DNA of 64,000 nt from Paenibacillus sp. Marseille-Q4541 (GTDB lineage: Bacteria; Bacillota; Bacilli; Paenibacillales; Paenibacillaceae): the NCBI RefSeq assembly GCF_018310695.1, contig NZ_JAGXCY010000015.1, positions 1-64,000 on the forward strand, written 5' to 3'. Numbering within the stretch: position 1 is the stretch's first letter; each line of letters starts with the position of its first letter. The translations under genes were made by a program, and so were the position numbers. Positions 38,166 to 47,221 of the stretch are shown piece after piece. The notes beneath the pieces are model-generated. The model worked only from the letters and a program-made list of their open reading frames with translations. It ran no database searches and was not told where the DNA came from.

Positions 38166-40961
38166 TTAGTCAAGAACTATTTTTACTGTACCTATCTGAT
38201 AAGGCTGGATGACCATCTTTAATATTGTATGTTCAACTCTTAGCTCTTCTTCACGTGCTACCTTTTGTTCATTGCTATCTGTCCAATAGGCATGCTTGAT
38301 TTGTCCTGGGCAGACCAAAGTGATTGTGTCTATTTCCCCTTCCATCTCGTAGAATCGCACGATGAAAGTTCGGTCTCCTTCTTCTGCTCCTTTTATACAA
38401 GAAACCACAGATGACTGAGACTCAAATGTTACAAAGGTATGTCTTGGATTCAGTTTTCCTTGTTGTCTTAACCCTGTAACTACTGTCATAGAGTGGTTAT
38501 ATTTTTGGACATAGTCATGTAGCTCTTTAGAATTGCTGGATTGCATCACCCCTAATCCAAATTCGAGATGATTGATTCCATACTCTGGACATGGATCCGG
38601 ATCATACGAGCCTCTCAGTAAGGTAAGAGTAAGACTGTTGTCTACGCCTCTAAATCCATAACCTACTTTGGACATGAGCATCACACCTGCTGATCCTTCC
38701 TTACCTTCTCCATAGATATAGTTATTCCCTGGAAGATCAATGTCCAGTGGTTGACGCATAACTTTGCCAAAAGGAACATCATAATGATACGTATCACATG
38801 AATTACGAAGCGGCATATAGAATTGCAGCTGAGGTACGCCTCTTCCAACACGTCCCACCTCTTGCCAATCACATTCCACCTTAAACTCCAGATGACTACT
38901 ACCTCTATCTAATGAAACTCTAACTTTAAGCTTTGAATTTCTAAAACTTAACTCATAAGCAATATGGCTTCTTAATGTACCTGTTTCACTTGTGATTTCG
39001 AGATTTTGATGAATCCATTGGATGTTTTTATAGCGTCCAACAAACCAGGAAGACATACCCGTCCCCTCATCTGTAATCTCTTTATGGTCTGCCTCATCAA
39101 CTAATCTAAATACCCCTGATTTTCTCGTAGTATCTATCATTTCTTTCCCTGTGACTTTATCAATCATGGAGTCAATCGATCCGTCTAAGCTATTAAATAC
39201 AACTTTAATCTTCTCATTTTCAAGCGTGTAGCATGGTTCATTTTGGATACGTTTTTCATGCCAATAACTTACTTTAACGTGATCAAGAGCTTGTTCCGTT
39301 AATATGTATGTTGCATAGCCACATGCGGGAACATCCACTTCTAATGCCACTTTTAAATAATTGTGTCCCCAATAGTGATTAAAATCTTTTTCTAAAACCT
39401 GGTATGTTATGACTTCGCCTTTTTCATTGGTAAACAGCATACGCTCGTGGTCATAGGGCCATTCCCAAATCATCAATTCAATGACTTCTTGGCGGGCCTG
39501 CATCGTTGGATTAAACACATGATAAACTCGGTTCTTGCCTGTGCCGTTTTCATACTGTGCAGATCCTGCACCTGCACCGTAAGCCAAGCCAAGCTCATCC
39601 TCCTCCTCACTTACGACAAGGTCCGCCGTATGGATCTGCTGAGCTATCTTTTGAAGGGCAATTTTTTGGCTAGTGTTTGCTGTCGCTGCAACCTCTTGAT
39701 AAAGGCCTAAAGCATAATCTCTTGTGGCATCTACCCCTGAACCTGTTAAGATATCATGGAATTGATTAAATAAAACGTCTCTCCAAGCATTTTCAAAACT
39801 TTGCTTTGGATAACGCGCCCCTTGGGTTAAAGCTGCCCATGTACTAAAGAGCTCTGCTTCGTACAAACTATTTTCAGAAGCTTTATTTCCTTTTTTAATA
39901 CGGCTTTGAGAACTATAGCAACCATCACAGATGAAATTCTGTTCTTGATATTCAATAGGCAGTTGATCTTTATAATTTTCAACGATTGCAAAGTATTCTC
40001 TATAGGTTGAAAATCTCACTTTAGGATAGATTGGCCACTTGGATACATCTTTAATTCTTTCGATATCCCTTCTTGTTGGTCCGCCCCCATGGTCTCCAAC
40101 CCCATAGACTTTTAATACATAAGGAATATGAGTTTGATCCGCTAATTCTGGTACACAAAGACACATGTCGGATTGAATCGATGCATTATAAAATTGTGGT
40201 TCCCAGTTGACGATGATTTCAGCTCCTGAAGGACTTCTCCATCTATACAGTGTGGGACCTTCTTTGCGCCCTCTACAATGGTAGTAATACTTCACGCCGG
40301 CTCTTGTAAGAATCTCCGGGGTATTGATGCTATGTCCAAATGTATCTGGCTCGAAATCAATATTGTATGAATCTAAAGGCTGATTAAACAGTTGAGATAA
40401 GTATTTTTTCGTATATAACAATTGTCTCGTTTGACTCTCTCCACTTGGCATATTTTTATCTGCCTCAACCCAAGTAGATGCTGTAACCTCCCACCTGCCT
40501 TCTGTCACTCTCTGTTTAATCTCTTCTAACATTTCCGTATCATAGGTTTCTACAATTTCATAGAGCGAACCTTGATCTTGTGAAAACGTAAAGTCTTCAT
40601 ACTCTCTCATGATTTGTAACATCGTTCTAAATGTATCCAAAGTAACACCAACGGTTTCATCCCAGCCCCACTGCCAATTCATATCAATATGTGCATGAGA
40701 CACACATAGCATTTCAAACTGCTTGGCTTCTTTTTGAAGCGGCATGAGCTTTTGCTCCATCTCTCGGACTAAATCATTGGTGATCGCCCCGTGTACGTCA
40801 AACCCCTCTACCAAATCCTTCTCTACTGATTCAATAAGATCATCAAATGCACCCTCTCTTCTTGCCGACAAAAGGGTGGCATACTTCATTTGTGTCATAA
40901 CACGGTCTTCTTGATACGTCAGCTTTTTATTTTTTAATCGATAGGTTAATTTCTCTAGCAT
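38166..40961 (-). CDS. GH38 alpha-mannosidase
   Basis: A 931-residue cytoplasmic enzyme. The N-terminal catalytic domain has the zinc motif HAHIDMNW (H89, H91 region) and nucleophile D206 in DFEPDTFGH. The middle and C-terminal beta domains are full length for GH38. It removes alpha-mannose from glycans. AGGAGG precedes the ATG. A divergent AraC regulator (41131) shares its promoter region and probably induces it. No mannose transporter lies nearby. Confidence 0.92.
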   Translation of the reverse strand: MLEKLTYRLKNKKLTYQEDRVMTQMKYATLLSARREGAFDDLIESVEKDLVEGFDVHGAITNDLVREMEQKLMPLQKEAKQFEMLCVSHAHIDMNWQWGWDETVGVTLDTFRTMLQIMREYEDFTFSQDQGSLYEIVETYDTEMLEEIKQRVTEGRWEVTASTWVEADKNMPSGESQTRQLLYTKKYLSQLFNQPLDSYNIDFEPDTFGHSINTPEILTRAGVKYYYHCRGRKEGPTLYRWRSPSGAEIIVNWEPQFYNASIQSDMCLCVPELADQTHIPYVLKVYGVGDHGGGPTRRDIERIKDVSKWPIYPKVRFSTYREYFAIVENYKDQLPIEYQEQNFICDGCYSSQSRIKKGNKASENSLYEAELFSTWAALTQGARYPKQSFENAWRDVLFNQFHDILTGSGVDATRDYALGLYQEVAATANTSQKIALQKIAQQIHTADLVVSEEEDELGLAYGAGAGSAQYENGTGKNRVYHVFNPTMQARQEVIELMIWEWPYDHERMLFTNEKGEVITYQVLEKDFNHYWGHNYLKVALEVDVPACGYATYILTEQALDHVKVSYWHEKRIQNEPCYTLENEKIKVVFNSLDGSIDSMIDKVTGKEMIDTTRKSGVFRLVDEADHKEITDEGTGMSSWFVGRYKNIQWIHQNLEITSETGTLRSHIAYELSFRNSKLKVRVSLDRGSSHLEFKVECDWQEVGRVGRGVPQLQFYMPLRNSCDTYHYDVPFGKVMRQPLDIDLPGNNYIYGEGKEGSAGVMLMSKVGYGFRGVDNSLTLTLLRGSYDPDPCPEYGINHLEFGLGVMQSSNSKELHDYVQKYNHSMTVVTGLRQQGKLNPRHTFVTFESQSSVVSCIKGAEEGDRTFIVRFYEMEGEIDTITLVCPGQIKHAYWTDSNEQKVAREEELRVEHTILKMVIQPYQIGTVKIVLD

Positions 40962-41130
40962 AGCTTGTTCCTCCTATGATGTTATTCTAAATTTCGAATG
41001 GGCTGTCTTGATTTTATGAGCAGTTACACTTTGGGGGTTTCGTAGAATATAGTGTACAATAGCTTGATTGAAGAGTCTTTAAGCCTACTGGACATTCGAT
41101 TGAGAAATAACGACATAGAGAGGGACACTG

Positions 41131-42018
41131 ATGGAGAAAATCATAAGTTATCTGACTGCTAAAAATTTCACCATTAGCCTTAGTGGACTTCAGATCAAAG
41201 TGCTGGATGCCGCCGTTTTGGATGCTGGACCGCATTGGGAAAAAGAAGCTCACTTTCATACATACTTTGAATTTCATATGATTAAATCGGGGAAAGGCAC
41301 AGTTTCGATCGAAGGGTCAACCCTTCCTTTTCAAGAAGGAGATTTTTATATCACGGGACCTTATGTAACACATCAGCAGGTATCTGATCCTGAAGATCCA
41401 TTGGTGGAGTACTGTTTGCAATGTAAAATTCGTTTATCGGATACACCGGATTCCACTTACTTTCTTTCATCCGAAGATACAGAATTTTTCATCAATGTTC
41501 TCTCCGCTACCTACCCTCGCACTTTCCAAGATAACTATGGAGCTATGGGGTTATTTGATTCTATAATTAAAGAAACGTCGCTTAAGCTTCCGGGGTTTTC
41601 CTTGCAAATTCAACCACTATTATTCCTGTTAGTGATAAGTTTGTTTCGTTCAGTAATCACCACACTCGATCAGTCTCATGTATCAAATCCGCAAAGTGAT
41701 GTGCGTGTGTCCCGTATTATTAATTTTATAGAAAACAACTATCACCTTTCTCCTACGATAGATGATTTGTCTAAGCTGATCTTCCTTAGCCCTAAACAGA
41801 TTAATCGGATTATGAAAAAACATTTTGACTGCACCTTTCATGAAAAACTATTACTTTACAAGGTCTTGCAAGCTAAACACTTGCTGAGTCATTCTACTCT
41901 GAGCATTGAAGCTATTGCCGCTGCTTGCGGTTTTTCTAGCCACTACTATATGTATCAAGTCTTTAAACGCTTTGATCTCCCTCCTCCAGCTCGTTTTAGA
42001 ATAACTCCAAGTAATTAG
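41131..42018 (+). CDS. AraC-family regulator divergent from GH38
   Basis: 295 residues with an N-terminal cupin (about 20-110, with HFHTYFEFHMIKSGKGTVSI) and a C-terminal HTH (about 190-290, with EAIAAACGFSSHYYMYQVFK). GAGGG precedes the ATG. It starts 170 bases from the mannosidase start on the other strand, the usual layout for a local sugar-responsive activator. Confidence 0.87.
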   Translation: MEKIISYLTAKNFTISLSGLQIKVLDAAVLDAGPHWEKEAHFHTYFEFHMIKSGKGTVSIEGSTLPFQEGDFYITGPYVTHQQVSDPEDPLVEYCLQCKIRLSDTPDSTYFLSSEDTEFFINVLSATYPRTFQDNYGAMGLFDSIIKETSLKLPGFSLQIQPLLFLLVISLFRSVITTLDQSHVSNPQSDVRVSRIINFIENNYHLSPTIDDLSKLIFLSPKQINRIMKKHFDCTFHEKLLLYKVLQAKHLLSHSTLSIEAIAAACGFSSHYYMYQVFKRFDLPPPARFRITPSN

Positions 42019-42084
42019 AACAGAACAGCCCAAAAAGACCACAATGTATGTGGTCTTTAAGTGTTTATACTTTCTGAATTAATA

Positions 42085-42657
42085 TTAGCTTCTATCATTT
42101 CCAGAGTCATTATTTGAGGAAGAGTCATCATAAGGGTCGTGATCATGGTAATGATGGTCATGATCATGATGTTCGTGATAATGTACCGGAGTAGGTGGCG
42201 GTGTTTGCTTCTTGGCTCGCTTCCGCTCCCTACGCTCCCATTCCCTCCTATCATTCTTAATCCGAATTCTTTCAAACTGTTGAAAACGTCGAATTTCTGC
42301 TCTCTGCTTTTCGAATGCTTGCATACGTGGCGAATTCATAGACTTTTTATGCCATTTAACAAGATAAGAAACAATAAAGTAAACTGGTAACAAAAATACA
42401 ATAAACATTATTATACCTATACTCAAAGCCATAACTATCTCCAATGTAGATGTTGAGGTACCCTCTGTCTGACTGCTCTCTGCTGGTAATGAGGACACCC
42501 CGATTAAAAGTAAGACAAAACTTGCAATCAAAACAATAAAACTATTTCTTCTTCCTTTTACACGCAGGAACTTTATACTTCCCTTGATCATCCCAGTAAG
42601 AGCTAAAGACATTCCTAGTAAAGATAGAAAAATCAAAATTACTGCAAAGTTCTCCAT
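42085..42657 (-). CDS. Three-span membrane protein with His/Asp-rich tail
   Basis: About 190 residues. Hydrophobic segments lie near 2-22, 39-57 and 75-100, followed by a strongly basic region (RIRIKNDRREWERRERKRAK) and a tail with alternating His and Asp (HYHEHHDHDHHYHDHD), then Ser/Asn/Asp. The tail could bind divalent metals such as Zn, Ni or Cu; no transporter family was recognised. ATG at 42657 is chosen because GGAGG lies 6 bases upstream. It stands alone between AraC and a short remnant. Confidence 0.6.
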   Translation of the reverse strand: MENFAVILIFLSLLGMSLALTGMIKGSIKFLRVKGRRNSFIVLIASFVLLLIGVSSLPAESSQTEGTSTSTLEIVMALSIGIIMFIVFLLPVYFIVSYLVKWHKKSMNSPRMQAFEKQRAEIRRFQQFERIRIKNDRREWERRERKRAKKQTPPPTPVHYHEHHDHDHHYHDHDPYDDSSSNNDSGNDRS

Positions 42658-42772
42658 GAAAATCCTCCACACTTGAAGTGATATATTATTTATAAATTAC
42701 TACTTTGTGGTACAGAGAAAATATCGGCATATTTTAGTTTAAAGTGAAGATACGTAGAACTAATAGCAGCAG

Positions 42773-42892
42773 CTATGTGAATGTGATTCGACTTGCGCTA
42801 TTCTTGAAATTATTTATGTATTCTCTCGGAACCATTATTAATAGAGCATTCCACAATTCTTCACCAGCTTCTTCATATTTATCGTAATCTAA
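42773..42892 (-). pseudogene. Short C-terminal protein remnant
   Basis: The minus strand reads LDYDKYEEAGEELWNALLIM then VPREYINNFKNSASRITFT and TAG. It has protein-like composition but no start. Family unknown. Confidence 0.25.
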
Positions 42893-42966
42893 GGGCATCA
42901 AGGAATTATAGCTAGTTTGAAGCTAGTGTTCGTAGAGCTTAGTTGAAAAGGATTAGCTCAAAATAT

Positions 42967-43008
42967 ACAAAACAACCCTATCCTAACTATGGCTAGGGTT
43001 GTTTTTAT
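42967..43008. terminator. Bidirectional terminator after the lipoprotein gene
   Basis: AACAACCCTA pairs with TAGGGTTGTT around a 13-base loop, with T-run on the plus side and T-rich sequence on the minus side. Confidence 0.7.
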
Positions 43009-43017
43009 TTTAATGCC

Positions 43018-43365
43018 TCACTCTAAAGTCAGTTCCTCTTTTTTATTGTTCCATTCAATTGTTAGAAGTATAGGCCCATTACTAATAACATTATCTGTAA
43101 CTACTTGGGCTTTAATTAAATTTCTTGATCCCAAATCTTCAAAATTACCATCTGCTTTTAGACCCGTATCAGTATTGAATAGAAATGAAATATTCTCGAC
43201 GCTCACTTCATCACCTATATATCTTATTGTAAATACTCCATCACCTTGAAAAGTAGCATTCCAATTTTCACTTTGACCATTCCAGATTTTGGTATCTTCG
43301 CTACATCCAATAATAGAGAATACACTTAATAGAACAATCAGTAAAGGTTTTATCATATTATTCAT
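43018..43365 (-). CDS. Small lipoprotein of unknown function
   Basis: 115 residues. The signal peptide ends in FSIIGC, with lipidated Cys at 21. The mature part is predicted beta-rich (DGVFTIRYIGDEVSVENISF), like a small extracellular beta-sandwich. GGAGGTG precedes the ATG. No family was recognised. Confidence 0.65.
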   Translation of the reverse strand: MNNMIKPLLIVLLSVFSIIGCSEDTKIWNGQSENWNATFQGDGVFTIRYIGDEVSVENISFLFNTDTGLKADGNFEDLGSRNLIKAQVVTDNVISNGPILLTIEWNNKKEELTLE

Positions 43366-43535
43366 AATTCACCTCCGAATCACCAAATCAAGAGTGAATT
43401 AACTTCTTTAGTTATAAAGTATAACAAGTGTAGATTGAAATCACAGAAAAAGGTAATTTGGTTCAGGGAATTTTTTAGATTCATTTTCAGCCAAATTTGA
43501 TTTTGTTCAACTTAGAATAACGCTTTTTAACACTA

Positions 43536-43793
43536 TTAATACCTCTTCCAATTTTCAAAGTCATATATCAGCACCTTTCCGTCAGTAGATACGGCTACTC
43601 TACTTATTCGGTCTTCTTGCAGCGTTTCTTCCACTTCATGTAAACACTCCTCCATGTTATTCCAAGCTTCTTTAAAACCTTTAAGTAATAGATTTGCAAC
43701 GTCATTAATCTTTTCCTTGTCTTCGCTACAAAGGTTTATTATCTGCTCACCTCTTATAAGACCATTAGTGTTATTATACAGATCAATATACAT
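43536..43793 (-). CDS. Hypothetical cytoplasmic protein
   Basis: 85 residues, acidic and helical in the middle (KINDVANLLLKGFKEAWNNM), ending VLIYDFENWKRY. No clear ribosome site precedes the ATG and an A repeat starts about 20 bases upstream, so the 5' end may be altered. No family was recognised. Confidence 0.45.
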   Translation of the reverse strand: MYIDLYNNTNGLIRGEQIINLCSEDKEKINDVANLLLKGFKEAWNNMEECLHEVEETLQEDRISRVAVSTDGKVLIYDFENWKRY

Positions 43794-43815
43794 TTATTGT
43801 AATTCAATGAAATAG

Positions 43816-43914
43816 ATAAACTAACCTGCCCGTTAGCTTAATGAAAAAAGCAGCCGATCGCATTGACCAGCTGCTACTTGTGTTATTCAACTACTGTTTC
43901 CCGTTAGTTCAATG
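43816..43914 (+). repeat. A repeat, complete copy
   Basis: Left end CTAACCTGCCCGTTAGCTTA, stem AGCAGC/GCTGCT with A-run, right end CTACTGTTTCCCGTTAGTTC. On the minus strand the hairpin plus six T follows the DinB gene (stop at 43953). Confidence 0.8.
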
Positions 43915-43952
43915 CCAATCCCATTCCTAGTAATGGTGATTATTAGGCCCCG

Positions 43953-44408
43953 TTAGAGCCTCGCGAACGTGATGTAATCGACTTGGACAGGCTCTGACGA
44001 TTCGATCCGAAGTGCTCGGTTGATCTGTCCCCGGTGATATTGCCCATGTAAGAGGACCTGTAACAGGATGTCCCGGACGGACGTTCGGAACGGAACCCCG
44101 CTCTGGTTCGTATAGTCGATCATCTCGTCCAACTCGGATTCCTCGAACCCTTCGATATAGACGCGATATTGCTGGGCGTTTTCTTCGAACATTGTCCGGA
44201 TCGCCGTCAGGTCTTCCGCTTCCTCCCACAAAGAATATTGCGCGCTGCCCTTGCCCTGCAATCGGGAAAGCCAGACTCGTTCCGCTACCGCGACGTGCCG
44301 AACCAGCTTCAGAAGGTCCTTGTTCTTCGTCTCACTCTCCTCGAGCGCGTCCAAGATGCGTCCGTCCGCCCAGTACAGGTGGTCCATCATGCACTTGATC
44401 GTCTTCAT
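43953..44408 (-). CDS. DinB-family protein
   Basis: A 151-residue four-helix-bundle protein of the DinB/YfiT superfamily. The metal-binding histidines are visible: MMDHLYWADGRIL near the start, HVAVAERVW in the middle and LLHGQYHRGQINRAL at the end. Some relatives are thiol-dependent transferases (BshB2, maleylpyruvate isomerase type); the activity here is unknown. GC is higher than in the neighbours, and A repeats flank it on both sides. Confidence 0.8.
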   Translation of the reverse strand: MKTIKCMMDHLYWADGRILDALEESETKNKDLLKLVRHVAVAERVWLSRLQGKGSAQYSLWEEAEDLTAIRTMFEENAQQYRVYIEGFEESELDEMIDYTNQSGVPFRTSVRDILLQVLLHGQYHRGQINRALRIESSEPVQVDYITFARL

Positions 44409-44448
44409 TTCGGTTTCCCCCTCTTCGTCTCATCGATTACTTGAACTT

Positions 44449-44526
44449 ACTGTTATCCGTTAGTTTAATTAAGGTAGCAGACCAATCTGAGCGGCTGCCT
44501 TCAACTAACGTTTCTCGTTAGTTCAA
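44449..44526 (+). repeat. A repeat, complete but diverged
   Basis: TTGAACTTACTGTTATCCG, TTAGTTTAATTAAGG, a GCAG/GGCTGC stem, and right end CAACTAACGTTTCTCGTTAG. It lies between DinB and the small membrane protein. Confidence 0.7.
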
Positions 44527-44536
44527 TCAGAAATAA

Positions 44537-44809
44537 CTAGTAATAAAAGAAATATAAAGCAGAAATAAGTAAACTTAACGTTGCAATAATAGTTCTAATC
44601 CAAGTGAATTTTTTACTTATTCCTGCTTTTTTTTCTAAGTAACTGATATAACTAGTAGTTAATACAAAACCAAAAAGTGTAATTGCGTATCCTATAACAT
44701 CATATTCTTTAACCAGATACCTCATTGTAACTAAAGCAATAAGTATGTTTCCAATTGTACCCAAAATCATATTGAAGTACAAAGCTTGTTTATTCTCTTT
44801 CAAAACCAT
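44537..44809 (-). CDS. Small three-span membrane protein
   Basis: About 90 residues with hydrophobic segments near 10-30, 40-58 and 70-88. Start is ATG at 44809 (MVLKENKQ) after GAGGGAGAG; the upstream ATG at 44839 has no site. No family was recognised. A repeats flank it on both sides. Confidence 0.55.
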   Translation of the reverse strand: MVLKENKQALYFNMILGTIGNILIALVTMRYLVKEYDVIGYAITLFGFVLTTSYISYLEKKAGISKKFTWIRTIIATLSLLISALYFFYY

Positions 44810-44841
44810 CTCTCCCTCTAAAAAAATCCTCCCATTCATTT

Positions 44842-44940
44842 GTTCAATTAACCTGCCCGTTAGCTTAAAGAAAAAGCAACCGGTCGTTTGAGCGGCTGCT
44901 TACTTGTTATTATTGAACTGACGTTACCGGCTAGTTGAAT
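44842..44940 (+). repeat. A repeat, complete copy overlapping fabZ
   Basis: Left end TTAACCTGCCCGTTAGCTTA, stem AGCAACCG/CGGCTGCT, right end ACTGACGTTACCGGCTAGTT. The right end covers the last FabZ codons and its stop. Confidence 0.8.
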
Positions 44941-45371
44941 GCCTCAATAGAATTAAATGCAAACATTATTTCTGCTTCACAAACCAATTCATTGTTTACC
45001 ATTGCGATGCCTGTTCTTTTGACAATCTGTCCCTTGGTTCGGGTCACTTCGAATTCAAGATGGAGTTGATCCCCAGGTTTTACTTGCTTTTTGAACCGAC
45101 AATTATCAATACCAGTCAGTAACCCTATCTTATGGTTATTGCTCTCTACGTTGGACATAGCGATACCACCCACCTGTGCCAGTGCTTCTACAATCAAGAC
45201 TCCAGGCATGACAGGATAACCGGGAAAGTGACCAAGGAAATATGGTTCATTGAAAGTCACATTTTTGATTCCAACGGCTTTCTTTCCCTCAACAATTTCT
45301 AAGATTCTATCGACCAAAAGAAAGGGAAATCTATGGGGAATAAGCTCTTTAATTTGATTAATATCAAGCAT
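44931..45371 (-). CDS. fabZ: (3R)-hydroxyacyl-ACP dehydratase FabZ
   Basis: A 146-residue hot-dog enzyme of fatty acid synthesis that dehydrates 3-hydroxyacyl-ACP. The [12 protein letters not shown] motif is at 11-22; catalytic H48 is in [13 protein letters not shown] and E62 in VEALAQ. It stands alone rather than in a fab operon, so it may be an extra copy. The last residues AFN and the stop codon lie in the right end of the A repeat. Confidence 0.93.
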   Translation of the reverse strand: MLDINQIKELIPHRFPFLLVDRILEIVEGKKAVGIKNVTFNEPYFLGHFPGYPVMPGVLIVEALAQVGGIAMSNVESNNHKIGLLTGIDNCRFKKQVKPGDQLHLEFEVTRTKGQIVKRTGIAMVNNELVCEAEIMFAFNSIEAFN

Positions 45372-45435
45372 GGATTTCCTCCTCTAGTATTGGCCTATAA
45401 CCATTCTAACGTCATTTGGAGAAATCAGCCATTAT

Positions 45436-45560
45436 TATACTATCCTGCCCGTTAGCTTCATGAAATAGCTGTTGAAAAATAATTAGATATTGGTCTAACC
45501 GGTAATAGGACCATCTTCTTGTCCTTTATTGCAAAGGGTACAAGTTCTTGTCCTCCGACA
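45436..45560 (+). repeat. Fused A end plus B element
   Basis: ACTATCCTGCCCGTTAGCTT, then ATTAGATATTGGTCTAACC and GTAATAGGACCATCTTCTTG, then GGTACAAGTTCTTGTCCTCC. It is directly upstream of the beta-lactamase fragment. Confidence 0.7.
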
Positions 45561-45630
45561 AAATAATGAAGTGAAATTCACATCCAAGATATCTTAATAA
45601 GCATAATTGTATGTTAAATCCTAAACGATT

Positions 45631-45939
45631 ATGTTCTCTACGAAGTTGTCACATGAAAAACAAACTATGCTAGTTGATTGGTTGAAGAGAAATACAACTG
45701 GAGATAATTTAATACGTGCAGGAGTTCCCACAGGGTGGGAAGTTGGTGATAAAACTGGCGGGGGAGGTTACAGAACACGCAATGACATTGAAATTATTTG
45801 GCCTTCTAACAGAGAACCAATCGTTCTTGCAATACTATCCAGTCGCGATAAACAGGATGCAACTTATAATGATCAACTCATTGCACAGGCAACAAAGGTA
45901 GTAATGAATGTTTTTAATTCTACTCCAAACAACAAGTAA
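45631..45939 (+). pseudogene. bla: C-terminal fragment of a class A beta-lactamase
   Basis: 102 codons match the end of class A serine beta-lactamases: LVDWLKRNTTGDNLIRAGVP, then GWEVGDKTGGGGY with the KTG box at 41-43, and PIVLAILSSRDKQDATYNDQ. The SxxK, SDN and omega-loop parts are absent, so it cannot act as a beta-lactamase. It is on the plus strand, opposite to its neighbours, and a B element lies just before it. Confidence 0.85.
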
Positions 45940-46105
45940 TGGAAATAAATTATTTAAGAGTACCAGTTTCTTTTTTTATAACCGATTTCCTTAGCGTACG
46001 AAATTCGCGTTTTGTAGGTGGGACCCCAATACACTTCAGCTTTTGAAGCAATTGGATTGCTCATTGTAAACATCGCATTTCACTGAGGCATAAATTCCGA
46101 TCAGT

Positions 46106-46181
46106 TGAAAAGACGGCACCATTCATACTGGTTTGCCGTCTCTTCTTGTTTATTGAGATATCGTTTTCCGATAGTTCTATG
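46106..46181 (+). repeat. A repeat right part with alternative hairpin
   Basis: Stem AGACGGCA/TGCCGTCT, then CTTCTTGTTTATTGAGATAT and CGTTTTCCGATAGTTC. On the minus strand it follows the ANT gene and ends in TTTTC, as a terminator would. Confidence 0.65.
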
Positions 46182-46207
46182 CTTTAGGTAATTTTTATAA
46201 TACACTT

Positions 46208-46969
46208 TCAAAGTTCTAAAATATCGCTTCGGTATTCAATTCCTAGTTCTTCAAGCAAATTATTCAAACCAAACCACAAGTTTTCACAAAGTAGATAAAG
46301 TTCTTCCTTGTCAGACAGCTCACCACTTATTACTTTTTTTGCTAACTCAGCATATCCTTCTGGCTTGATTGGTTTTTCTATGGATTCTTCCAGTGTCACG
46401 GATCTACTAGTGTAATATTGTTTATTCAACAATCCAATCAATTTTGCAATTTGCCATGTGAAATCAAAAACTGCACGAGGCAGATAAGAGAGGTTATTGG
46501 AAATTCGGGCATTTCGAATCTTGCCCATAGTTTCGTACGGTTCCCAAACCATAAATTCTGCTATTACTTCTCTAAATGCTTCTTCGGGTACTGAGAGTGA
46601 AACCTCTTTCGCCTTATTAAATATTCCATTTGGATCATACAAGGAGGTAATATGTATGAAACTACCCATTTTAATCGCCCATCCATCGTCCACCGTGCTT
46701 GCTTGATCTAACCATTCTGATTTCTGCTTTGTAGAAATCTCTAATTTAAACGGATGACAAATTAATTCACGGCTAGGCATACTCGATCCATCTCTACTAA
46801 TTACGTGCAATTCTATATCTGAATAAGGCCCCTCTTTTTCTTGAGCAACTGAACCATAGATACCGATTGCCTCAATGTCCTCATCGTATTTATCTAGTAA
46901 CTTGTTCTTTATCTCATTTATAAAATCCAATTTTTCTTTGCGACTAGTTTCAGCTGGAAAAGGCAACAT
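46208..46969 (-). CDS. ANT(4')-like aminoglycoside nucleotidyltransferase family
   Basis: 253 residues, the same length as AadD/ANT(4')-Ia. The nucleotidyltransferase motif is GIYGSVAQEKEGPYSDIELH, with G39-S40 and metal ligands D51 and E53. The C-terminal helical part resembles the kanamycin nucleotidyltransferase C domain. Such enzymes adenylylate aminoglycosides; resistance by this copy is not shown, as sequence identity to AadD appears modest. It is a single gene between repeats. Confidence 0.75.
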   Translation of the reverse strand: MLPFPAETSRKEKLDFINEIKNKLLDKYDEDIEAIGIYGSVAQEKEGPYSDIELHVISRDGSSMPSRELICHPFKLEISTKQKSEWLDQASTVDDGWAIKMGSFIHITSLYDPNGIFNKAKEVSLSVPEEAFREVIAEFMVWEPYETMGKIRNARISNNLSYLPRAVFDFTWQIAKLIGLLNKQYYTSRSVTLEESIEKPIKPEGYAELAKKVISGELSDKEELYLLCENLWFGLNNLLEELGIEYRSDILEL

Positions 46970-47013
46970 GTCAGTCCTCCTTTTATCGTGATTCCCTTTA
47001 TTCTATCATCCCT

Positions 47014-47183
47014 TAAACTAATCTGCCCGTTAGCTTAATAAGCAAGAAATTATAAATTAGATATAAGTCTAATCGGTAATAGGACCATGTTCTTGTCCTC
47101 AGCTTGTGACAAGAACTTGATCCCTAAAATAAAAAAGCTACCATATAGGCGACTTCTAATGAGATTATGTTTTTGTCGTCTTA
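47014..47183 (+). repeat. Fused A end plus nearly full B element
   Basis: CTAATCTGCCCGTTAGCTTA, then ATTAGATATAAGTCTAATCG, GGACCATGTTCTTGTCC, GACAAGAACTTGATCC, a weak AGCTACC-type hairpin and GATTATGTTTTTGTCG. It follows the DUF4256 gene on the minus strand. Confidence 0.75.
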
Positions 47184-47221
47184 CAGACTACGAATAAGTT
47201 CTAAATTCATGGTTTACCAAT

